Shown here piece by piece: positions 13,253 through 21,982 of a stretch of 64,000 nt of DNA (its first letter is position 1; every line of letters starts with the position of its first letter). Source of the DNA: Rhypophila decipiens (lineage: Eukaryota > Ascomycota > Sordariomycetes > Sordariales > Naviculisporaceae); the NCBI GenBank assembly GCA_033297075.1, contig MU858053.1, positions 310,001-374,000 on the forward strand, read 5' to 3'. Made by a program: the position numbers and the translations under genes. The notes beneath the pieces were generated by a model. The model searched no databases, had not been told where the DNA came from, and worked only from the letters and a program-made list of their open reading frames with translations.

Positions 13253-15964
13253 ATGTCGACCTTGGGATCGTTCAACATCGCATTACGGGCCGCTTCCGAG
13301 GCCGGTAAAACAACTTATTCGCCCGCGATGGACGCGTCACAAGATTTCAAGTCCCTACAAGAGGTCGTCCAAAAGTCGCTTGTTGCGACGACAAGAACTG
13401 CCAATGGACTCGCCAATGAAGACCTCGATTTCCAGCGAACGGCGAACCCAGCAGTCAGCGGTCAACTCGAGGACAAGACCGAGCGCTTGCTCAAACTGGC
13501 CAACCAGTTGCTGAAATCTGCTGGAAAAGTCACAAACCATCCCGTATCGACTCTAGACGACACAGAGGACATAGAAATACAGTGGAAGCAAATTGTGGAT
13601 GTAATCGATTCGCTGTTGGAAAAGGCCGATACCTGCCTGGATGAATACACCGGTTTGATCAAGAGAAAAGACGCGCCTGCACCTGACTCGGTATGATTGT
13701 GTCCTGCCTTCATGTATTCAGCGGGAGCGCGTGCTAACACTTCCACAGGCCCGGCAATCCAAGCGCTTGAAGTCAGGTACCGATCGGCTCGACTATTCGT
13801 TGAAGAGAGCGAACATTCTCAAACCTCAAACCGCGTTCGAGAGGAAGACTGATAATTACGGTTCTGGTCCATGGAAACCACTGCTGACGGCGAAGCCCCA
13901 TGCGACGGTACCCTTGAAGGATAGCCTGGTCACCTTCACTGAGCAAGAATACCACACAGTACAGTACGGAAATCCATCAACTCTCGAGAACAAGAAGAAG
14001 AAGAAAAAGGAGAAAGAAATGAGAAAGAAAAATGCGCTTAGCTAACCCTGCTTTCAGGTATAAACATCCGTACGAGATTGAAATCCAAAACGTCAAGTAC
14101 CCGAATCATGTATACGAGACGCGAGAACCCCAGAAGTACCTCCCAGTCGAGAAAACGTCGGCGATCTGGGTCGATACATACGAAGGTGTCCTCGAGATGT
14201 TGGAGGAGCTCAAAAAGGCAACGGAGATAGCGGTTGATCTCGAGCACCATGACTTTAGGTCCTACACAGGCTTGCTATCACTGATGCAGGTTAGCACCCG
14301 GGAAAAGGACTGGATTGTCGACACACTCGTTCCATGGAGACATAAACTTGAGGTTCTTAACGAAGTTTTCGCCGATCCGAAGATCGTCAAGGTGAGTACT
14401 GGTTTGCTTGGGGCTTCTACGTCTGCCAACGCTCTCGCTAACATGTCGCTAGGTGCTCCACGGTGCGTTTATGGACATCATCTGGCTTCAGAGGGATCTA
14501 GGCCTCTACATTGTTGGGCTGTTTGACACCTACCACGCCAGCACTGTACTTGGGTACTCTTCCAGGAGTCTCGCTTTTCTCCTCCAAAAGTTCGCCGACT
14601 TTGACGCGGACAAGAAATACCAACTCGCAGATTGGCGCATAAGACCACTTCCGGAAGAGATGCTTTACTATGCACGATCGGACACACACTTCCTGCTATA
14701 CATTTATGATATGGTACGGAACGAACTTATCCAGCAATCCGACCGCACCAAACCAGAATTCGATTATATCGAACAAGTCGTTCAGAAATCCAAGGAAGTT
14801 GCTCTTCAGCGTTATGAGCACCCTTACCACGATCATGAGACTGGTCAAGGCCCTCGAGGGTGGTTCAACGCGTTATCCAAGGTTGCTGTGCTTTACGATA
14901 GCGAACAGTTTTCGGTCTACAAGGCGGTCCATCAGTGGAGAGACGAGGTAGCTCGCCGCGAAGACGAAAGCACGGGCTTCTTGATGCCACAACAAGTTCT
15001 TGCAGACATTGCGCGGTTGCTTCCCAGTGATAAGAAGGCTCTTTGGAGTATTCTCGGCGGAAACGCCAGGGTTCTCAAACCGTATATGGATGAACTGTTT
15101 GATCTTATTCAGAAGGCCAAGGCCAAAGGCACCAACGGTCCGACGATGGCAGAGGCACTCCGAGCAACTTACGGCGAGACTGTGGGCAATGGAAACACAG
15201 GCAAAGCAAATCCAATTCCAGAGATGGAGGTACTCGATGTGAAGGAGCTCAAAAGCCAGCGGTCTCAGTTCTGGGGAGACGTCGCTCTCAGTTCAGCGTG
15301 GGACGGTTCTACCAGAGCAGCGAAAGCGGACGAATATCAGGTGACGATTACTGTGCCTTACCCGTTTGCTGGAGAGGCCGATGATGCAGAGCCAATGGAG
15401 GTGGAGGAAGGCATCAGCCCTATGGATCCAGCCACAGAGGTTGAGCCAGTGGTCGTTGAGAACGACGAGTTTACCCTCAAGAGCGGCCGAAAACGGAAAC
15501 TCGAGGAGGCGAATGAGGAGTCTGAAGCCGAGGATAATGCCGGTCCAGACGATGTCCTAGCCGTCGACTCTGATGAGGAGGCTAAAAAGGGGAACGCCGA
15601 GAAGCTGCGCAGGCAACAGGAGAAGAAGGCGAGAAAATTGCGCAAGAGGTTGAAGGAACAAAAGAAACTGGAGAAGGCCAAGGAGAAAGAAGAGGCTACT
15701 AGCAGTAGTGGGGCAGCGGAGCCTGCTGCCGCCGAAGAGGAGGAAGACGAGGAGGAGAAGGAGGATCAGCCGTTCGATTACAGCCAGGCCGAGTCTGTTC
15801 TGCATGCCGCGAAGAATGGTACTTCAGGCGCTGATGGAAAACACCGCAAGAAGGGGGGCAAGGCGGCGTTTAACCCGTATGGAAACAAGTCTGGTGGTGC
15901 GCCTGGGGGTGCGAGAGCGACGAATCATGTCAAGTCGGGAGGGCGGACGGCTACGTTCAAGTAG
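13253..15964 (+). CDS. rrp6: Exosome 3'-5' exoribonuclease RRP6 (PM/Scl-100 family)
   Basis: Exons 13253-13690, 13749-13963, 14058-14391 and 14453-15964 give 832 residues. RRP6 is the nuclear exosome-associated distributive 3'-5' exonuclease that trims rRNA, snoRNA and other nuclear RNAs. The N-terminal PMC2NT region (about 10-145) is helical. The DEDD-Y exonuclease domain has motif I AVDLEHHD (Asp278, Glu280), motif II in HGAFMDIIWLQRDL (Asp337) and motif III YYARSDTHFLL (Tyr402, Asp406). The HRDC domain follows (about 470-560; LADIARLLPSDKKALWSIL). The C-terminal tail is very charged, with a KKARKLRKRLKEQKK basic run and Glu/Ala-rich stretches, and ends in Gly/Arg/Lys-rich sequence, as expected of a nucleolar protein. 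Junction YHTVQ|YKHPYEIE restores the conserved block before the nuclease domain. Confidence 0.95.
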
Positions 15965-16123
15965 AGGCCGCATGACTTTCGGCTTGTTTAGGTCCTTTGT
16001 GGTATATCCGGGGACAATAGTGTATGTAAGTATATCTTAGGTTCATGGCTTTGGTAATGGGGCTTAACAAACGGGCACCGCTACTTTCATATACAAGGCA
16101 CCAGTCCAGTTTGACTTTCCAGC

Positions 16124-16455
16124 CCAGTTAAGGCATTTATTCCAGCCAGTCAGGGCATTTATTCTAACAAGTCAAGGCATTTTATTCTGTCCAGTCAATG
16201 TATTTATTCCAGACGGTCAAGGCCTCTCTTCTGTCCAGTCAAGGCATTTATTCTGTCCAGTCAAGGCTTCTGTTCTGTCTAGTCAAGGTATTTATTCTAT
16301 CTAGTCAAGGCCTCTGTTCTATCCAGTTAAGGTATTTATTCTGTCCAGTTAAGGCATTTATTCCGGCCAGTTAAGGCCTTTGTTCTGTCTAGTCAAGGTG
16401 TTTATTCCGGCTAGCCAAGGCCTATATTCCCGTCTAGTTAAGGCGTATATTCTAC
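16124..16455. repeat. Minisatellite, about 15 copies of a 22-bp unit
   Basis: The unit is close to CCAGTCAAGGCATTTATTCTG plus T. Copies run head to tail with point changes and rare one-base indels. The first half of the unit (YYAGTYAAGG) is nearly fixed. The second half differs between a TTTATT type and a CTCTGTT type, and several neighbouring copies alternate between the two, suggesting a partial 44-bp higher-order period. Confidence 0.9.
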
Positions 16456-16537
16456 AAGAGTGGTGCCTGTATATCAGAATACTGGTGCCTGTATATTAGG
16501 CGCCATCGTACATACCTGGCTTTGGTAATAGCATGTA

Positions 16538-16760
16538 GACAGGCTAGCTTACTTGACGCCCGGGAACGAGGAGAGCATGGAAAGCTCGACAGGAAGTTAC
16601 TGATGATGCCATGCTCATCCGTGGGTTGGCTAGCTGTAATATTTCTTTTCTCTGTGGACAGATTAGCTGCTTACTGGACGTCCGGGAACGAGGAAGGCTC
16701 GACATGAAGTCGCAGATGGGCATGGTTGTCCGTAGCGTTCCAGGCATTTTTTTTTTTCGT
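16538..16760. repeat. Diverged direct duplication (two copies of about 110-120 bp)
   Basis: Copy one begins near 16538 (GACAGGCTAGCTTACTTGACG) and copy two near 16658 (GACAGATTAGCTGCTTACTGG). Both continue with CCGGGAACGAGGA, a GCTCGACA(G/T)GAAGT block, then GATG..CATG and a GTCCGT/ATCCGT string. Identity is visibly imperfect. Confidence 0.7.
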
Positions 16761-16997
16761 GGCCCGCTCACAGCTACCTGGAAATATTCCTACTAAGAGA
16801 GTGGACGTGAATTCCTGGAAGAGAGAGAGGTATTGCGATCTCTTTTTTCAATGTAAATCCACAATGACAAGGGCCTTGCCCCTAGGGATGAGCAATTTCA
16901 CCATCAAGTGCCGGCCGCTTGTTTCGTGTGTGTGTCCACTCTCAAGCTTCGAAGAGGCGCAGTTTATCATGTCTTGGAGCGATTAGCAGTAAATTGT

Positions 16998-17670
16998 GAC
17001 ATATGCAAACTTGTGTGTGTGAGGTTAATGACGAGGAAAGCTGCTCCTTCCATGCTGCTCAGTCTCGAGTCGAGTAGATGTTGATTACAATAGTTAAAGG
17101 GTCTACGGGACCACCACCACCATCATCATTCATGAATTGCCGCTTGTGTCGTATGTCCGGACACTTTCAAGCTTTGAAATTTGGTGTAGTTCTTATTATT
17201 ATGACGAAGCTACACTACTTCCATTCAGTCAGTCAGCAAACATAACATGTGCAAATTATGAGGATTTCCAGACCTTTTTCTTTTGGGAGAATTTTCAGAC
17301 TATAATACAGTCAGTTCGTCTGACTGTATATTGAATATTTAAGGATTAGGATAGTCGGGGTACAATTGTTCGTAGAAAGGGTTCGCAACATTCAAGCAAA
17401 TCATCATGACATGTGCAAACTCCTTGTGTGGATATCAGGAGTAACTTGATCACAGGGAAACGAAAAGCTGATATTTACTTGGATATAGCTCTCGAGTCAA
17501 GTATACATTATGATATGCTAGGTATATTAGATCCACTACTTGAAAATCGTTCGATGTCCATTCTAGGTGGTGATATCGTACGTGTGAATGTATCAAAATG
17601 GAAGATACAATTCGTTTAAATCTGATACTTGCATGTTCTTCTCGAGTCGAGCACATGTGATGATATAGGT
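16998..17670. repeat. Dispersed, decayed short repeats
   Basis: Recurring strings include ACATRTGCAAA (near 16999, 17248 and 17409) and CTCGAGTC (near 17064, 17492 and 17642), the latter two followed by an ATGATAT or ATGTGATGATAT motif. They look like remnants of one or more duplicated units. No open frame or terminal repeat identifies a transposon. Confidence 0.45.
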
Positions 17671-18923
17671 GGATAGATCCTAAGGCCGAGTTTCCACCAT
17701 GAAGGCGTATTGATGTCTGTGTTGACTTGTCCGGCAAGAATTTCGATGTTTCATGGAAGATGATAACCTTTGCTTTAAATTGGTCTTGGATGATTTAAGC
17801 CTGTAAGAACGATACTCTTAGATACAGATTAGGTCGTGTAAACCAGCAGGTAGAAAGAACGTGTAGAATACAGTATGTATGTATGCCTATCCATGGGCTG
17901 TCCAGGGCCGTACAGTACAATAAGCTGGATAGAACCCGGGTCCAGGTCTAACAAGGCGAGGAGCAAGTAGTGGTATCACGGTGTTGTCTCAGTTTGGCAG
18001 GTATCTATCTGTCTGCTTGCCTGTGTGCCTGTCGGTCTACTCCAAAACTCCATATCTCGATAATCGGATCACCATGTCCCTACATGTACCTTTGCTAGCT
18101 TCCATAGATGGTCAGGAGGACCACCGCCAGGACTGTCTGCACAAAGACCCCAAAGGTGGTGAGAGAAAATGGGTTGGGGTTGAACCCTTATTGCCTCTCC
18201 TGATTGTTGATTCCGTCTCGTCGTCCCTGACGATTCAAAGTAGGAAACCGTTCCAACTTTTATGCCCGGGCAGTCTGGTCGATTCTTGGCTATGGAGGGT
18301 TGGAGGGGTGTGAATTGTACTCGGAAGCTCCTTGGCGTTGCGTCAAGATATGTACGTACCGGTATACCAAGCAGTAGGTAGGTGATATAAGGGAAGCTCG
18401 ATCCCTTATCTCTATGGCCGGTCTATGTTCGCAACGGGGAGGAAGCAACGATGCGATCAAGTTTGAATCGAAAGCCAGATGGAAACAACAAGCTCCATGA
18501 GAAGGGGAACGTCGTTGACCATGTTTGCCGTGAGAGCTACGGATACGGATAGGAGGCTACCAGACGCGACGATACCGTACCTGCCGAAAAGAGGCAAAGA
18601 AGAGAAAAAGACCCCGTACGTGTGTACTTTTTTCTTTCTCACCACCCCTGTGTCATTCAAGGATCTCGATCACCTGCATTCAGGGTCCTTGGGGCCTTGG
18701 GGGGATCAACCCATCCTTGCCATCCATGTGTAGTGCGAGTGTGACACCCGCGCCGCAGCTGTTCGGCCGTTTCTGCCCGGGCGTTGAGGAGCGTGAATTG
18801 AATGGGATCTCTAGGATGATGGAAAATGTCCACAAACGACATCACACCATTCTCAATTTTGGGAAGAATGAGGCTATCTGAGGTAGTAGACGATGGTGCT
18901 TCAACTTTTCCACGTGGTAGATA

Positions 18924-18941
18924 GTGTGTGTGTGTGTGTGT
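18924..18941. repeat. (GT)9 microsatellite
   Basis: Uninterrupted dinucleotide tract in the gene-poor region upstream of frq. Confidence 0.9.
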
Positions 18942-19427
18942 CAGCGCTTCTCAGTCATCAATGATCCACATGGCTTCGAATTCGATACAGTAAAGGCACC
19001 ACGTCCAACACCGGGCAGACGTTAATCGACCGCCCAACAGCCCACCGCCAAGTTGAGCCAGCCTGTTGGCTCTGCAGGGTCTCTCCTTAAACTCCGCTCT
19101 CTGCCACATGAGGAGGGTTCTGTGGACTGGTGTACAGACATGGCGGCCCCAAAGTCCTGGGATATCTCGACCCAAGCAACCGGAGTATGATGCCAAGCGG
19201 GCAAACGCCCCTAGGGACAGGGCCACAACAAGCGTGAACCATCAACGGATGGTAGTGCTTTCATGGTGATATTTTGTTTTCCTCCTCCTCTTACCCGGCG
19301 AGCCGGCCGACCCCTTTCAAATTTCAAAACGGAAGCTTGCAGACCTGGTGTCATTGGTGCATACCATCCTCACTATCCGTACCTACCCTCAGGACTACCC
19401 GGCGGCATCGACACCGCTCACCAAGAC

Positions 19428-19442
19428 GTATCGGTATCGGTA
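19428..19442. promoter_or_regulatory. Candidate distal light-response/clock-box type repeat, copy 1
   Basis: The plus strand reads GTATCGGTATCGGTA; the complement contains GATAC directly followed by CGATAC. This fits the published White Collar complex element form, GATNC followed by CGATN. It lies about 2.5 kb upstream of the frq start codon. The assignment is by motif and position only. Confidence 0.35.
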
Positions 19443-19933
19443 GTGCAAGACAATGAACTGCTGGATTGATGCTCTGAGTGCGAAAATACATCAAAACACT
19501 ACTGGTAATAAGGGACACTGGCTCCGGGGCGTATCGGGGTCGCAAATGCATAACTGACAGTTGTTACTGGAATACCTCGCCTTGCGGATATGGGGAATTT
19601 CGCACAATCTGACTCGCCACGATTAAACCCCCCTTTTGAAGATGATGGGGAGACGTACGGTTATATATGAGTCGATGACAGGGCGAAAGTCAGATCCACA
19701 GCAATTGCCCTGGGTGGTGTAACCAACTGCCTGCAGAAGGATGCGGATGTGACGTAGTGGTGGGGACATATTTTGTACAAGACACGGTGAATTTCACACC
19801 GCAAAGTCTGTGGGCTGCTCACTTCTCCAGGGAATTAGGAGACCGTACACTAGGAGGCAGGAGGTTCCGGTATTGATTTCTCCGAAAGAGTGAACAGAGA
19901 GGAAGTGGGGTGATTGACCGAGAATACCGGTAC

Positions 19934-19943
19934 GATACCGATG
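19934..19943. promoter_or_regulatory. Candidate distal light-response/clock-box type repeat, copy 2
   Basis: GATACCGATG on the plus strand is a second GATNC-CGATN arrangement, about 500 bp from the first and about 2.0 kb before the frq start codon. Confidence 0.35.
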
Positions 19944-20033
19944 CCAGAAATATCTGTGAATATCCGCTGCGTAAATAGGGGACCGATCTGCAGGGACACA
20001 TCGAGATGCTGCCCTAACGACTGGATGGATGGG

Positions 20034-20054
20034 AGCAGCAGCAGCAGCAGCAGC
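20034..20054. repeat. (AGC)7 microsatellite
   Basis: Uninterrupted trinucleotide tract, non-coding by position, upstream of frq. Confidence 0.85.
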
Positions 20055-20701
20055 ACAACGAAACAAGCCGTGTGATGCCGCGTCTACATCGAGATCTGGG
20101 GCCTGTGGAAGACACCAGTGACTGACTGTGGATAATGGACCTCGCAGCGCACCTCGAAACGTTCATCTAACATGAGATGTATGCGGACCGGGCCTTTGTT
20201 TGACTGTATTTGTCGTATGTGACCGGTAGTGCCATCTGTATCCGTAGATTCTATGACATTCCGCCCAGTTGAGCTTTTCGCGCTTGTGGTCTGATGGATG
20301 GAAAGGCGAGGAGGGAAGATGCATTCGGACCCCATCTCGTGACCGTGACCATGACTGCAGAAGGGCATCGAAAGAACTGGAGAGCACAAGCTCACGGCCC
20401 ATGGGGAACTAGGAAACACGGGATTTTCGAGTCATAGTATCGATATCTTTCGAGAAAAGCACACGGATCTTGAAGGACTCTTGATGCCGTGGGTGAGCGA
20501 CTTGAACTGAAGATTATAAATGTTTTGGATTGTTAAGAGATCGTCCAGTTGAAGAAAGTGGGTGCGACAGCAGAGGCTGGCCCAGGCGCATGACAGGTGG
20601 TACGGGGCTGGGAACCAAAAGGAATGTGCTGATTGTTCACTTAAAGTTCTCCCCGGGGCCAGCCAATAATCGTTAGGCCCCACCAGGACCCTTAACTTTT
20701 T

Positions 20702-20718
20702 CGATCGCCTTCGATCCC
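20702..20718. promoter_or_regulatory. Candidate proximal light-response element of frq
   Basis: CGATCGCCTTCGATCCC contains two CGATC repeats ten bases apart, similar to the paired GATC-type repeats bound by the White Collar complex. It is about 1.26 kb before the start codon, close to where a proximal element would sit given a leader of Neurospora-like length. It does not match GATNC-CGATN exactly, so the call is tentative. Confidence 0.35.
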
Positions 20719-21452
20719 GCTGCTTGTCCACCAACCAAATGATCGGGGGCGTGTCGTTGCATCTGTGATCCAAGCTGCTCCCCCCCCCAGGTCGGAGCTG
20801 GTAAAAGGGTCAAAACCAAGACATGTTCAGAGTGAAACTTGGGAGAGAACAACACACAAACCAAAACTACCTGGTAGTTGCAGACCTATTGCGCATATCA
20901 CAGTAAATCTGATTTTGTTCAGGCCTCTTTGGTCCCCCGATCATGTCGGCTAAACACGCGAAACCTTCATCACAGTATTAAGTACCAGCGGTAGGTACCA
21001 CAACCCCCAATCGTCGCGACGTGGTCATCACCCGGGTCACACGTCGCGGAAGGTGCGCTGAAGGACAAGAGTATTGTTCCGATGAAGGCATCTTTTCCGC
21101 AGTGATCAGTCATATTACTGATTGCCTGCCTCGCTACATCTGCCGACAGGCTTTTTCACCTTTGCAACATGATTCCAGGAGAGAGCTGAATGCTGAGAGC
21201 TGACGCTTGTTACGTGTAGATAGACTCGATTTCGAAGCACAACCAACTACAATACACACTACACTGCTACTCTGCTCGGCATAGTCTGTGCCTACCAGAC
21301 ACAAGTAACGATTCACTCTTCAAAATAGTATTCTAGTTCCGACAAGGGTCGAAACAGGAAGCATTCCCTGACTGTTGATATCCGTTGCGCAGAACAGGTA
21401 AATCCTATTTTCCCTCGTCTTTGTCTTTCCGGGGTTCGCCTGTTCATCACCT

Positions 21453-21683
21453 ATGGCATTCCCTCTTGTTCTGGAGCTCTGGCCTGCTCTTGGCCCTTCT
21501 CAATTACTAGCTCAAGTCGCCATGGAACGTCCTCTTGTAATTCGCGATGTCTTTTGGGCCCCCTTCTGCTGTTCGATTTCCGATGATTTCCCCGTCGTGC
21601 CCCTCTTGCTGTCGCGATCATGTTTTACTACGGTGGACGGTCAGGCTGGGAATGGTCTGGACCTCACTAAGCCTCCCAGATAG
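21453..21683 (+). promoter_or_regulatory. Upstream ORF of 76 codons in the frq leader
   Basis: An ATG-led frame starting MAFPLVLELW and ending TKPPR lies about 290 bp before the main start. A second ATG-led frame of 82 codons (21547-21795) overlaps it. The frq messenger of Neurospora carries several upstream ORFs. A candidate leader intron, AG|GTAAAT at 21398 to TTTCAG at 21857, would remove both frames, so their presence in mature mRNA is uncertain. Confidence 0.4.
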
Positions 21684-21958
21684 TCTTCGCATGCGGCGAT
21701 CGTCACCCAATGACAATTCGCCACAGGCCAAGCCGGGATCGCTATATACCAACACTCTCTGCCAATCCGTCTTTCTGACTTTGCATGACCTGTAGGTGAT
21801 CGGCGCTTCTTCTGTTGAAGACATCGCTATCCCCCTTCTTGGGGAACCACCTTTCAGGCTGACAACATCTGGCCTGCTTCTACCGCAGCCCGTACCATGC
21901 TTCTAGCATCGGTGGGCTCCGCGAACGGAAAATAAATTCCCTTCAGTTAGGATTTCGG

Positions 21959-21982
21959 ATGGTGAGGCGACATGGCCAGTAA
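21959..21982 (+). promoter_or_regulatory. Eight-codon upstream ORF overlapping the long-FRQ start codon
   Basis: ATG GTG AGG CGA CAT GGC CAG TAA starts 13 bases before the long-FRQ ATG, in another reading frame, and ends after it. The same bases contain a GTGAGG 5' splice-site-like string at 21962. Either feature would reduce use of the first ATG. Confidence 0.45.

Larger units (their letters stand above)
15965..18650. other. Gene-poor repeat-bearing region downstream of RRP6
   Basis: No gene supported. The segment holds the RRP6 3' end, a 22-bp minisatellite (about 16124-16455), a diverged duplication (about 16538-16760) and several recurring short blocks (to about 17,670). All open frames are short and lack ATG-led coding character or known motifs. 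Confidence 0.5.
18651..21971 (+). promoter_or_regulatory. Upstream region and presumed long leader of frq
   Basis: This 3.3-kb region has no supported gene. In Neurospora the frq promoter contains a distal clock box and a proximal light-response element, and the messenger has a leader of more than 1 kb with introns and upstream ORFs. Here I see GATAC/CGAT repeats near 19.43 and 19.94 kb, a paired CGATC motif near 20.70 kb, and upstream ORFs from 21453. The function of the segment is inferred by position only. Confidence 0.5.
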
